A stretch of DNA of 64,000 bases, taken from contig NZ_JAJOMZ010000004.1 in the NCBI RefSeq assembly GCF_024699965.1, positions 372,001 to 436,000 of the forward strand, read 5' to 3'. A program made the position numbers and the translations under genes. Positions 7,884 to 16,779 of this stretch are shown in pieces (the first letter of the stretch is position 1; each line of letters starts with the position of its first letter). This DNA is from Flavobacterium sp. J372 (GTDB taxonomy: Bacteria > Bacteroidota > Bacteroidia > Flavobacteriales > Flavobacteriaceae). The notes under the pieces are model-generated. The model was not told where the DNA came from. It ran no database searches and worked only from the letters and a program-made list of their open reading frames with translations.

Positions 7884-10296
7884 TACAAGACAGCAGGAAC
7901 AAGGTAAATGGCGTAGAATCTTTTAAATTTGCATATTCTGGACTTTTAGATCTTAATAAATCATCAAGTTGATCAACATCTCTTATAAGCCAAAAATTGT
8001 TCTGACCTTTTTGATCACCTACAACACCAGCTTGTCCATGTGCTAGCAAGGTAAACACATTATCCCCCTTTTTCTGCCTTTTCTTTAATAAATTAAAAAA
8101 GGCCATTAGTACTTTATTCTTTTTTATGTTTGCTTTTAAGAGGTGAATTGGCGGCTCAGTTTTACTATTATTACTATCTTTTTTATCTTCCCCACCCTTA
8201 GCACCACTTACACTACTAAAATTCTGTCTAAAAATAGCCTGTTGGTTATCAGCTGTTGGGCCATTGTAGGCTATCGCATCAGCCCAGTTCCCCTCATCAC
8301 TTGTATTATCCCCAGTAAACCAATCCGTAACGTTATAGCTGCGCTCAATGCCTGTGTCAATTTCATCCCTGTTGGCCATCCCGTCAGGGTCGGTAAACCT
8401 TATAGGGTTGTTGTAGGCATAGGTGTAAGGGCTGTACTTTCGGCTTATTTCTGCCAGTGGGTCAACAGCAAACCACCTTCCGAGGCTTGGGTCATAATGC
8501 CTTGCACCATAGTCATACATACCCAGCCCTATATCTTCTTTGCCATTGTACCTGTAGCTGTAGGGTATGGTTACATAGCTGTCTTCATTGTACCCAAAAT
8601 GCTTGTAGCCAAACGGGTAATAGTGGTTTTCTTCTAAAATCTTTACCCTGTTTTCTGCCGCATCAAAGGCGTAGCTTACCCTGTTGTTGCCCAGGTGGTC
8701 TTTGTAGTGGTAAATATACCTATAACTGCTTACACCCCCACTTACTGTATGCTGCACATACCCCTCAGCCGTCGGGAAATGCTGCAGTACATTATTATAG
8801 TACTGGAAACCGCCAAGGTAGTCGGTTGTATTGGTAGTAGGACCAAATTTGCCGGGTGCTGATTGCTGGTTACGTACCTTAACCCCACTGGCTGTGTATG
8901 TGTATTGACTGTAATTGCCCAATTGTGCACCTATTGATATAGTAACAGGAAGGTTAAGGTGGTTATAGCTTATCGCCCGTATGTTTTTATTTCTATCGCT
9001 TACCATATTGCCAAAAGCATCATACGCATAGTCATCTACGTTATTGTCGGCACTGTCACTAAACCCTGATGAGTTGGCCTCAATATCAACTACCTTAGCC
9101 AGCCTGTTCTTCTCTACAGGGTGATACGTATACTCCAAATCATCAATCTGCATGGTATAATTCGGTTCTTCATAATTGCCGTTTCGCCTAAGTGTAAGTA
9201 TATTGCTGTTTTTATCATACGTTACACGCTCATCATATGAACTGTGCTCTATTGCAACATCAACAGTCCTTTGATAGTAGGCATCCAAAAGCCGGTTGGC
9301 CTGGTCATACACATAGCCGTATTTGCGCACATTATTATCAGTTTGTGTGCGCCAGTAGGTTTCTGTTACATTGCCGTTAAAGAGCGGCAACACCGCAGTA
9401 TTTACATTAGTTGGCGTATTGTAGCTCAGCTTAAAGGCAAACAGGTCTTCTTCTGTACTAGTGGGGTTAAGGTTATCAATATTATTGATACCCTTTAGCC
9501 AGCCGCGTATGTTGTATTCAAAGTCAACTTTTTGCAATCCTACACTACCGGTGGTGTCGGCACCGCCTACCTTTTTGCTCTTCAGCTGCCCAAGGTTATC
9601 ATAGGTATTGTGTACCATTAGTTCAGGGGCATTGTTGTTTATTTTATGGGTGTGGGTAAGCAGCCTGTCTTCGGGAGTATAGGTAAAATCTTCACGTGTG
9701 GTAAGCACAGTATCACTACCCGTGCGTTTGTGGGTAGTAATAGTATACTGAGGTGTGCCGTCAAAATCAAGTTTAATATCAGCCTGGGTAAAGCCGCCAA
9801 GGTAGTTATTAGTACGTGTACGTATAGGTCTGTATTTTTTGTCATAAAGCGTACTGCTTATTTGCGCAAAGCCTTCGGTTGGGGCAGTAAGCACCCTGTC
9901 CCAGGTGCCGGTAGGCTGCCCTTTTATATTATAGTTTACATCTTGCAGCTCCACCTTATCTATACCACCCTGTGTAAAGGGCGAGCCCTGCCATGTGTAA
10001 TTATCATAGTAGTTTACTGTGAGCAGCTTAAGGTTACCAGCTAAGGGTGTGGCTGCATAGCTTATGGCTATATTATCAATTGTGCCGCTACCCCTTACCA
10101 ATGTTACAGGTGTGTCGCTGTTACTTTGTAATGCCTTACGGGTATCGGTTGTAACATCGCTTGCGGGAGTCCACCCGGTTACGCACACCCGGTTAAAAGT
10201 ATCATAGTAGGTACGCAGCCAGCCAATGGTACCATCAGCAAACGGTGAGTAAGCCGGCCCGGTGGCCACAATACGGTCAAGCCTATCATATACCAT
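7771..10296 (-). CDS. RHS-repeat toxin: C-terminal shell and clan-CD peptidase-like tip (frame broken at both ends)
   Basis: The 841-codon frame carries YD/RHS repeats (YTYTPEDRLLT, HNTYDNLGQLK, KYGYVYDQANRLLDAYY). These end in the RHS core signature YGARHYDPSLGRWF.. and YNNPIRFTDPDG, with DPDG ending near residue 639. The variable tip follows. It contains VFTLLAHGQAG (His753) and FTLFLLSCNGG (Cys804), each preceded by a run of hydrophobic residues and 51 residues apart. That is the His-Gly/Cys dyad pattern of clan CD cysteine peptidases (caspases, MARTX/TcdB CPD, CHAT). The frame should join the upstream 321-codon frame through the T6 tract at 10322-10327, and continue to 7623 through the C6 tract at 7779-7784. 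Both repairs together give a 1173-aa protein with His1036 and Cys1087. Peptidase activity is inferred, not shown. Confidence 0.8.
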   Translation of the reverse strand: MVYDRLDRIVATGPAYSPFADGTIGWLRTYYDTFNRVCVTGWTPASDVTTDTRKALQSNSDTPVTLVRGSGTIDNIAISYAATPLAGNLKLLTVNYYDNYTWQGSPFTQGGIDKVELQDVNYNIKGQPTGTWDRVLTAPTEGFAQISSTLYDKKYRPIRTRTNNYLGGFTQADIKLDFDGTPQYTITTHKRTGSDTVLTTREDFTYTPEDRLLTHTHKINNNAPELMVHNTYDNLGQLKSKKVGGADTTGSVGLQKVDFEYNIRGWLKGINNIDNLNPTSTEEDLFAFKLSYNTPTNVNTAVLPLFNGNVTETYWRTQTDNNVRKYGYVYDQANRLLDAYYQRTVDVAIEHSSYDERVTYDKNSNILTLRRNGNYEEPNYTMQIDDLEYTYHPVEKNRLAKVVDIEANSSGFSDSADNNVDDYAYDAFGNMVSDRNKNIRAISYNHLNLPVTISIGAQLGNYSQYTYTASGVKVRNQQSAPGKFGPTTNTTDYLGGFQYYNNVLQHFPTAEGYVQHTVSGGVSSYRYIYHYKDHLGNNRVSYAFDAAENRVKILEENHYYPFGYKHFGYNEDSYVTIPYSYRYNGKEDIGLGMYDYGARHYDPSLGRWFAVDPLAEISRKYSPYTYAYNNPIRFTDPDGMANRDEIDTGIERSYNVTDWFTGDNTSDEGNWADAIAYNGPTADNQQAIFRQNFSSVSGAKGGEDKKDSNNSKTEPPIHLLKANIKKNKVLMAFFNLLKKRQKKGDNVFTLLAHGQAGVVGDQKGQNNFWLIRDVDQLDDLLRSKSPEYANLKDSTPFTLFLLSCNGGAADSQGFSIAETYAQVHENATVISFNGYAHWGVC

Positions 10297-11144
10297 ATAC
10301 TCCCAGCCCTTAGCGGGTATCTTTTTTCAACCAGGCGGTTGCGCTTGTCATACTTGTAATAATAGCATAGCCCGGGGTCTAGCGTTCCTTCAGCAAGCGG
10401 TGGCAGCACAAAGCTCAGGTTTCCGTACTGGTCATATATGTAGTAAGTAACAAGGTCTTCACTGCCTTTGGCATTTATCTTGCAAACCAGCTGCCCTTCC
10501 TTATTTTTATACTCACGGGTAACAACACCATTTTCGTCAGTTATCTGGGTTCTGTACAGTGCACCGGGAGCATAATAGCCATCTGCAACAAATGCTGCAT
10601 CATACAGTTCAGTGGTGCTGTTCCATGTAGCATTGGCAGCAAATTTCAAGACTTCATTTTCACCATTTGAGGCGTAGGCAAAGGTTATATTCTGGCCAAC
10701 ATCTATTTTCCATGGGTTACCCGGCGCAGCCGTTTTAAGCACTCGGCTAAGCGGAGAAGACTCCAGCTTTTTCTCACTATATGGGTTCTGCGTACTTTCA
10801 TATGCCTGTGTATTGTAAAAATTTAGGGTAGCGGTTTTGGCATCGGTCACAAATTCAAGCCCTGTGTTACCTGACTTATACGGCAGGTATTCTTTAATCT
10901 GCCTCCCGTAAGCATCATATTCAATATGTGTGATAATATCTGTCCCAACACCCGATGCCTTACCGGCAACCTGCTGTATAGGCCTGCCAAGCCCGTCATA
11001 GTATGTTACAGCGGCATTTGCTTTTGAAGGATCGCTTGAGGATGTTTCTTCTTTGTACACCCGCGTACGTACGTAATTTTCTGTTGGTGTCTGCCCCAGT
11101 GCCAACACCGGTAGCAATAATAGTAAGTTTATTATTTTTTTCAT
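10179..11144 (-). CDS. RHS toxin N-terminal part (DUF6443-like), signal peptide, frameshifted at its end
   Basis: This 321-codon frame starts MKKIINLLLLLPVLALGQTPTENY, a signal peptide followed by the N-terminal region usual for Bacteroidota RHS proteins. It includes AVTYYDGLGRPIQQ, EYDAYGRQIKEYLPY and YKYDKRNRLVEK. After residue 274 the frame turns into nonsense (RYPLRAGSIWY..). One extra A in the A6 tract at 10322-10327 would give VEKKIPAKGWEY and lead straight into the downstream frame. The true protein is therefore probably a single 7623-11144 gene. It starts 11 nt after the stop of the upstream shell gene, within the same operon. Confidence 0.8.
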   Translation of the reverse strand: MKKIINLLLLLPVLALGQTPTENYVRTRVYKEETSSSDPSKANAAVTYYDGLGRPIQQVAGKASGVGTDIITHIEYDAYGRQIKEYLPYKSGNTGLEFVTDAKTATLNFYNTQAYESTQNPYSEKKLESSPLSRVLKTAAPGNPWKIDVGQNITFAYASNGENEVLKFAANATWNSTTELYDAAFVADGYYAPGALYRTQITDENGVVTREYKNKEGQLVCKINAKGSEDLVTYYIYDQYGNLSFVLPPLAEGTLDPGLCYYYKYDKRNRLVEKRYPLRAGSIWYMIGLTVLWPPGRLTHRLLMVPLAGCVPTMILLTGCA

Positions 11145-11155
11145 TGCGTAAGGTG

Positions 11156-14100
11156 TTATTGTCTGTGATTATATTGAGTTTCGCTGAGCAGGTTGTTATC
11201 TTGATCGCGTACCTCTTTCAACCTGTTGAACTGGTCATATATATAGTTTGTAACCAATCCGTTAGGGTCGGTAATTTTTGTAACACCAACCAACGGCTTA
11301 TACTCATAAGTGGTTACAAGTGCATTTGGCAGTACTGTCCTGATATTTGCAGGAGCTATTGTAAGACTTTTCAATGCTGCTTCTGTAGTACTCAATGCAG
11401 TTAAGACTTGCTGGAATGTCGCATTTTCAATTTTGGCAATAGGATATGTTCCTTTATATCCCCATATGTAGGACACGTAGTTACCATCAACCTGCCTTAC
11501 TTCAAGGATGTTGCCGTTTGCAGTATCAATTTTTGTATACTGTATCTTGTCTTCAGGCGGGTTTGTTCCTTTTGCGGCTTTAATATATTCAGGCAAAAGC
11601 AAGTTTGTAGCAGTATTCCAGTTTGCAAACTTCGTTTTTGTTTCTGACAACTTCGTCCCATCTCTGTATGACTGTGTTATAAGAGGAATTTCACGCATAT
11701 TTTTGTCCCGTAAAGCTGATATAACAGGCTCGCTGGCCATTTCAGAATCGCCTGCATAAAAATATTTAGTGATCAGCCTTTCATCTGCTGTGCTGGTAGA
11801 TTGCCGCTGCTCGGCAAGGTTATAATGGCTGATATAATCATAAAAATATTCTGTGGTGACCTGGGCCGTACTCCCATTATCAAAATAATCGGTTGTAATT
11901 CTTTTGCCCAAGTCCATAGTGCCACCGGTCATGTAATAGGTTTTGTAGCCACCAGGACCATTAGGCTCTGTAGGATTAATTGCTATTGGTGTAATTGAAA
12001 ATGGAATTGTATAATAACGCTCATTTTTTTCATAGCCTCCATTATATGGAGCATTAGCAGGTAAATTTTGCGTAATGGGAATCCTTACTGAAGGTTTTAC
12101 AAAAGGATGATTACATATGGTTTCGCCATATTCAAGAGAATCTGCTAATCGATAACGATTATCGATTAATTTTACCAACTCATAATTACTACCATTCTTT
12201 TTATAATGTTTTACTTTTACCTCTTTGCCCCTCAGCCATTCATTATCTGTAGGTGGATGGTAAGGAAAATCATAATATCGTCCGGTATCATAAACTATTG
12301 AATATTCGTAATCTGTCCTCCCGATAGTGTTATTTCCTTCTCCATAATATTCTGTCACGTATTGATAACCTATATTATTACCCTGAAATGTTGTGAATGG
12401 ACTTCCACCACCTGTTCCCCAAGGTTGCACAAATGTAGCGGGCTGCCCATTTAAGGAAAGTTTTGTAATAGATACAAAATTTGTTATTCCTAAAATCCTT
12501 CCACTCGGCTTTCCATCAGGTCCTGTATATGTATATGTTTTTGTAATAGCGGGAGCAGCATTTTCAGAATCCAGATATTCGATTTTCCTTATTCTGTTGC
12601 CTGCTGCATATATAACAGTAGTCCCTGAAAGATTTTCATTTGCACATATAAATTCATTGCCCATTATCTCGGCGTCCTGCTCATACCAGATTATTGTAGC
12701 TCTAAAATTTTTTGCAGGATTGTCTAAGACATAACCTTGTTGATTAGGATTTGTTATATAAGGCTCGGTAGCTTGTTTTTGGTATGCTACTTTTAGTTTG
12801 TATTTACCAGGCGCAAGTGAAATTGTTCTAGTCCCATAATATAATCTCTCGGGATTTTCATACTGTTGTGTAAAAACATTAAATTTTTCAATAGTAACAT
12901 AAAATTCGCAGTCTAAGTTGGGCGGACTATTTGTACATCCTAGTGCTCCACCACAAGGACAGTCGGCGAGGCCCGGATCTGTTAATGTATATGTTATAAA
13001 TCCTGTTTTGAGTGGTGAAATTGTAAAGACATCAGAATAGTTTCCCTGACCGTTATATTTTGGCAGGCCTGTATCAGTATCTATACTTGGAATCATACCT
13101 GCATCTATCTGAGACAATGAAACAACTCTAGTAAATAAAGGATTGGGGTTATCAAACTGTACAGATTCTGGAAAAACATTTAAACCTTTATTAGGTTCAT
13201 AGTAAAAGTTTACACGACCACCTTCCGGTTTTATCATGGTTTTCAAAAGGCCTGCACCAACTACTGCTGAATTTACTGTTCGGTCAGAAAATCCCGTTTC
13301 TAAAAAAGCTCCGTTAGGTTTAGCATTATAATAACCCCATGTATCTACTGAGTTGGAGTGTCGGCTAGGTAGCACCGTTTCATCATAGATAAAAGTGTAG
13401 GGAGGTAATGTATTGTTATTCTGATCAACAAACTGGACCGTCTTTAAGAATAGCCTATTATACGATATGGTATCACTTTGTAGTACAAAGTTTATATTTG
13501 ATTGATCATTACTTTTAGTATATTCATAAGTGAATATAACCTGTTTGATAAATTGCCCTGCCTTATCATATAAAGTTATTTTTTGTGGGCTGTGACTGTT
13601 CCATACATCTTGTCTCGGAGTGTTTTGATATTCAAACACCAATTTACCTTTATCAAAACTGATGCTGTCGATACGCTGTTGGTTAGATGTAGCCAGGCTT
13701 ACATGGCTTTCGTTATTGGGGGCTATATTTTTGTCGTAAGATCTTTTCCATGACCATGACGTTTCTCTTCGATAGAAAAATTTAATTTCTGGTCCTGTTG
13801 CTGTTTTTATCCGGGTAAGGTGCCAAGTATTGGGGTGCGATGAATTATTTACACTATTGCCAATATTAGCGACTTGCCCCGTACCGTATACTATCTTCTG
13901 GTCTGTTGAAATATCAATATCTACAGCAGGATATCTAACCTCCGGGGTTATGATCTGCTCTTCTCCAAAATAGTATTCATTCCCTTGTCCATCAGTTATA
14001 TTATTCGGTAATGAAAGTTTCAAATCGCTGTAGCTTTGCTGAAGCCAGATATTACCGCCCCGTTGATCTAACATTGCTTTACCACTTATTCCAATTACAG

Positions 14101-14551
14101 AATAGCTAAACACATCTGGTATCTGGTCACATGGACCGTAACCGGGAAATTGGTAATTTCCCCAATATTGTCTTGTGCTTATACTACTGTAAAAATTTTG
14201 ATAATCATAACATGAAGACATAGGAAAGGCCAAGTCATTTTCGCCCCTTATTTGCTGAGACACCATACCGCCGGCATTCAATGTCCAGCCTGTTCCAACC
14301 CGTGAGGCAATTTCGGCTACCTGTACCCCTCGTGCATGGTAGCTAAGGCTGATTGGAACGGTAACACCGCCTGACTCAATCTCAAATAGAGGAATCGTTA
14401 TATTAGGCATACCAGAATATAATGACACCGGCATCTCTGTAAATTTAAACGCTGCTGCAGCTTCCGGGGATGGCGGTACCACCTTAGGCATATCTTGAGC
14501 CAATACAGCAGTGACAAACAATGATAACAAAGCCGATAATCTTGATTTCAT
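11156..14551 (-). CDS. Secreted YD/RHS-repeat shell protein (upstream half of a split RHS system)
   Basis: The 1131-aa protein has a signal peptide (MKSRLSALLSLFVTAVLAQ). Its conserved N-terminal region reads PVSLYSGMPNITIPLF, VPISLSYHARGVQV and VGTGWTLNAGG, as in the SpvB/RHS-like shell proteins of Bacteroidota. A long beta-rich middle includes a Cys-rich stretch near residue 530 (DCPCGGALGC). The C-terminus has YD repeats (VTTYEYKPLVGVTKIT, NYIYDQFNRLKEVRD). It ends without a toxin tip. The next gene begins 11 nt later and continues the RHS theme with its own signal peptide, so the shell seems to be built from two secreted polypeptides. In Tc/RHS systems such repeats form a hollow cocoon around the toxin; that role is inferred here. 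Confidence 0.85.
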   Translation of the reverse strand: MKSRLSALLSLFVTAVLAQDMPKVVPPSPEAAAAFKFTEMPVSLYSGMPNITIPLFEIESGGVTVPISLSYHARGVQVAEIASRVGTGWTLNAGGMVSQQIRGENDLAFPMSSCYDYQNFYSSISTRQYWGNYQFPGYGPCDQIPDVFSYSVIGISGKAMLDQRGGNIWLQQSYSDLKLSLPNNITDGQGNEYYFGEEQIITPEVRYPAVDIDISTDQKIVYGTGQVANIGNSVNNSSHPNTWHLTRIKTATGPEIKFFYRRETSWSWKRSYDKNIAPNNESHVSLATSNQQRIDSISFDKGKLVFEYQNTPRQDVWNSHSPQKITLYDKAGQFIKQVIFTYEYTKSNDQSNINFVLQSDTISYNRLFLKTVQFVDQNNNTLPPYTFIYDETVLPSRHSNSVDTWGYYNAKPNGAFLETGFSDRTVNSAVVGAGLLKTMIKPEGGRVNFYYEPNKGLNVFPESVQFDNPNPLFTRVVSLSQIDAGMIPSIDTDTGLPKYNGQGNYSDVFTISPLKTGFITYTLTDPGLADCPCGGALGCTNSPPNLDCEFYVTIEKFNVFTQQYENPERLYYGTRTISLAPGKYKLKVAYQKQATEPYITNPNQQGYVLDNPAKNFRATIIWYEQDAEIMGNEFICANENLSGTTVIYAAGNRIRKIEYLDSENAAPAITKTYTYTGPDGKPSGRILGITNFVSITKLSLNGQPATFVQPWGTGGGSPFTTFQGNNIGYQYVTEYYGEGNNTIGRTDYEYSIVYDTGRYYDFPYHPPTDNEWLRGKEVKVKHYKKNGSNYELVKLIDNRYRLADSLEYGETICNHPFVKPSVRIPITQNLPANAPYNGGYEKNERYYTIPFSITPIAINPTEPNGPGGYKTYYMTGGTMDLGKRITTDYFDNGSTAQVTTEYFYDYISHYNLAEQRQSTSTADERLITKYFYAGDSEMASEPVISALRDKNMREIPLITQSYRDGTKLSETKTKFANWNTATNLLLPEYIKAAKGTNPPEDKIQYTKIDTANGNILEVRQVDGNYVSYIWGYKGTYPIAKIENATFQQVLTALSTTEAALKSLTIAPANIRTVLPNALVTTYEYKPLVGVTKITDPNGLVTNYIYDQFNRLKEVRDQDNNLLSETQYNHRQ

Positions 14552-14574
14552 GATTGGTAATTTATTGGTAAGGA

Positions 14575-16194
14575 TTAGTTCTTTCTTTTCAATACTTTTA
14601 CTGAATGCGTGCCGCTGTTGGTTGCAACTTCTATAATGTACATGCCTTCAGGGTAAGGGCTCAGGTCAATGGGTATTGTCCTGCCTGTTACCTGTGTCTG
14701 CTGTAGCTGCCGACCGCCAAGGTCATATACTGTGGCAGTGCCGGTTGTAAATTCATAGCCTACAATCACGTTGGTGTATTGCTGCGCAGGGTTGGGTATG
14801 GCCTCAAGCATTTGCTTTTCCTGTGCAGCGTCGGTTTTATGGGTATCGCGTAGCTTTACCACCCAAAAGTCATTGCTGCCGCGGTTGCCCTCCCTGTCGC
14901 GTGATGCCTTGCCTTTGGCTGTACCGGCCATGATATAGCCCCTGTCACGGGTTTCTACCACCTTTTGCAATACGTCCTCTCCATTGCTGCCTGCTGTTGC
15001 TTTCCATATCTCTTCGCCCTTTTCGTTGATACGGAAAGCCAGGTAGTCGTTGATTTCTTTTTTGTCGGTCTTTGTGGTGCCGGTTGTCTCTGTCTTCGAG
15101 TAGCCTCCTACAAGATAGCTGCCATCATTGTTCTCAATCAGTGATACCAACAGGTCGGTTGCCCCGTTGTCATAGGTTTCTTGCCAGGTTATCTCACCTG
15201 CTTCATCCAGCTTTAGTATCCAGAAGTCTGTCCCGTTTTTCGATGGTTTCTTCTTATTGCCTGTGGCAGATGACGCTGAGCTTCCGCCAATGATATATCC
15301 TTTATCTTTTGTCTGTGTTATTACCGATAGCCGGTCATCGCCTTCACCTCCGAAGATATTCTGCCACTGCATGTTACCTTCTGCATCCAGCTTTATGACC
15401 CAAAAATCGGATGCGCCATAGCTGTCACTGGTCTTATCCTGTGATGCAGGTGAGTTGGATGTGCCGCCTATGATATAGCCATTGTCCTGCGTCTGCTCGA
15501 GGCTCTGCAGCACATCGGCATATCTCCCTCCGAAGGTTTTCTGCCACTTTATCTTGCCCTGGGCATCGAGCTTTACAATCCAAAAGTCCAAAGCCCCGCG
15601 GTTCTTTTCGCTTTTGCCATATGGATCAACACCACCATTTAAAATCTTTTCGCTTACGCCTGAAGAGGACGACCCTCCGATGATATAGCCGCCATCCCTG
15701 GTCTGGATGATTGTCTTAAGTACATCAGAGCCTGCGCCGCCGATGGTCTTCTGCCACTCTTCACCCCCTTTGGCGTTGAGCTTTATAATCCAGAAGTCTT
15801 CCAAGCCCAAACACGGGTCTTTTTTGTCAAAGCCCTCGGGTGAGTTTGATGAACCGCCAAGGATAAACCCACCGTCACGGGTGTTTTTTACGCTGTAAAG
15901 CATGTCAATGCCTGAGCCCCCGTAGTTTTTCTGCCAGTCAAGGTCACCGCCTTCATTCATTTTCCATAGCCAGTAATCCAGGTTGCCGTTGTTTGGCTCT
16001 GTTTTATTGCCTGTTTTGTTGGAAAGGGAACTGCCGGCAAGTAGAAAACCATAATCGGCTGTGGGCTGTACGTCAAAGAGAAAATCGGCGTGTTTGCCGC
16101 CGTATGATTTTTCCCAAAGGATGTCTTGTGAAAATGCTGTAACTGTACAGAAAATACTTCCGAGGACGAAAGCTAATTTTGAGTAAGGTGACAT
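14575..16194 (-). CDS. T9SS type A-sorted seven-repeat beta-propeller protein
   Basis: The 539-aa protein starts with a signal peptide (MSPYSKLAFVLGSIFCTVTAFSQ). Seven repeats of about 60 residues follow. Each has W-x-K/E-x-(Y/F)GG, D-x-L and T-x-DGGY-(I/L)-x-GGSS elements, as expected for the blades of a seven-bladed propeller. The C-terminus (about residues 465-539, AIPNPAQQYTNV.., YDLGGRQLQQ, GMYIIEV.. VKVLKRKN) is a type A T9SS sorting domain. It is the first gene of the RHS operon, 23 nt ahead of the shell gene. It may anchor or present the RHS proteins at the cell surface; this is inference from gene order. Confidence 0.85.
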   Translation of the reverse strand: MSPYSKLAFVLGSIFCTVTAFSQDILWEKSYGGKHADFLFDVQPTADYGFLLAGSSLSNKTGNKTEPNNGNLDYWLWKMNEGGDLDWQKNYGGSGIDMLYSVKNTRDGGFILGGSSNSPEGFDKKDPCLGLEDFWIIKLNAKGGEEWQKTIGGAGSDVLKTIIQTRDGGYIIGGSSSSGVSEKILNGGVDPYGKSEKNRGALDFWIVKLDAQGKIKWQKTFGGRYADVLQSLEQTQDNGYIIGGTSNSPASQDKTSDSYGASDFWVIKLDAEGNMQWQNIFGGEGDDRLSVITQTKDKGYIIGGSSASSATGNKKKPSKNGTDFWILKLDEAGEITWQETYDNGATDLLVSLIENNDGSYLVGGYSKTETTGTTKTDKKEINDYLAFRINEKGEEIWKATAGSNGEDVLQKVVETRDRGYIMAGTAKGKASRDREGNRGSNDFWVVKLRDTHKTDAAQEKQMLEAIPNPAQQYTNVIVGYEFTTGTATVYDLGGRQLQQTQVTGRTIPIDLSPYPEGMYIIEVATNSGTHSVKVLKRKN

Positions 16195-16321
16195 AGTTAG
16201 TTGATTTGTTGGCGGCTAATATATAAAAAATCCTGACTTTGTTAAAACTTTCTTAATTAAGTTATTATCACGTTTTTTACTGTAAACACCTTCAAATAAT
16301 TTTTCAATTAAAAAAATTTAC
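16195..16321. other. AT-rich upstream region of the RHS operon
   Basis: No gene is seen here. It must hold the promoter for the minus-strand operon starting at 16194, but no exact TAnnTTTG is present on that strand. The nearest forms are TATATTAG and TTATTTG. Confidence 0.4.
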
Positions 16322-16460
16322 TATTTTTGCAGCCGCATTGTAATCCTGTTTCATAATGTTCAAGTCTATATAAGGAATAAACATTATGTATTATTAGGGA
16401 TACAAACAATTTTAAAAAGGTTTTATCTTTTAGCCATAACTTAAAACCCTCTGTAATTCA
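16322..16460 (+). ncRNA. Possible structured RNA upstream of tRNA-Arg
   Basis: TATTTTTG at 16322-16329 matches the flavobacterial -7 element. The transcript after it could form an outer helix (16339-16347 with 16396-16404), an inner 9-bp helix (CATAATGTT 16352-16360 with AACATTATG 16380-16388) and a second hairpin (16418-16425 with 16442-16449). There is no coding potential and I recognise no family. It could also be a long tRNA leader or chance structure in AT-rich DNA. Confidence 0.3.
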
Positions 16461-16554
16461 TAGATTTTTTGTAAATCAGTATAAAACTGGCTCGAAAAGT
16501 TTATAGAAAGGGGAGCTTTAAGAAGACTATCAGAAATGATGGCCTTTTTTATTC

Positions 16555-16626
16555 GGCCTCGTAGTTCAACGGATAGAATGGGAGTTTCCTAAACTTTTGA
16601 TCCAAGTTCGATTCTTGGCGAGGCTA
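16555..16626 (+). tRNA. tRNA-Arg (anticodon CCT)
   Basis: A cloverleaf of 72 nt can be drawn. The acceptor is GGCCTCG paired with CGAGGCT (G1-U72 wobble), and the D stem is GTTC/GAAT. The anticodon stem is GGAGT/ACTTT around loop TTCCTAA with anticodon CCT at 16588-16590. The T stem is CCAAG/CTTGG with loop TTCGATT, and the discriminator base is A. CCA is not encoded. It decodes AGG codons. Confidence 0.93.
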
Positions 16627-16633
16627 CAAGACT

Positions 16634-16676
16634 AAGCGTAAATAATTAATTAAAATTATTTACGCTTTTTATTTTG
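16634..16676 (+). terminator. Rho-independent terminator after tRNA-Arg
   Basis: A 14-bp stem (AAGCGTAAATAATT at 16634-16647 with AATTATTTACGCTT at 16654-16667) is followed by a T-rich run. It lies 8 nt after the tRNA end. Confidence 0.85.
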
Positions 16677-16725
16677 TTACTGACAGTTCCTCATAACGCA
16701 TGTGTATATTAAGGCAATTGCCTTA

Positions 16726-16756
16726 TTGCTAAAACCATAGGCTGTAAGTAGTTTTG
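16726..16756 (+). promoter_or_regulatory. Flavobacterial promoter (TTG-N20-TAGTTTTG)
   Basis: TTG at 16726-16728 is separated by 20 nt from TAGTTTTG at 16749-16756. This matches the TTG-N17-23-TAnnTTTG consensus and sits 23 nt before the ATG at 16780. Confidence 0.6.
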
Positions 16757-16779
16757 GATATCAATCCAATAATTACTGT

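Noticed and set aside
10318..10330. Programmed -1 frameshifting at GAAAAAAG
   Set aside because: The A run could support slippage, but there is no in-phase A AAA AAG heptamer and no obvious stimulatory hairpin, and similar one-base breaks occur elsewhere in the window; error or mutation is simpler.
8143..10450. Plus-strand open frames opposite the RHS gene
   Set aside because: They lie antisense to convincing RHS repeats and have no homology-like motifs.
14575..16194. Propeller gene as a stand-alone secreted enzyme
   Set aside because: No catalytic motif is visible, and the 23-nt spacing to the RHS shell gene points to a structural role in that operon.
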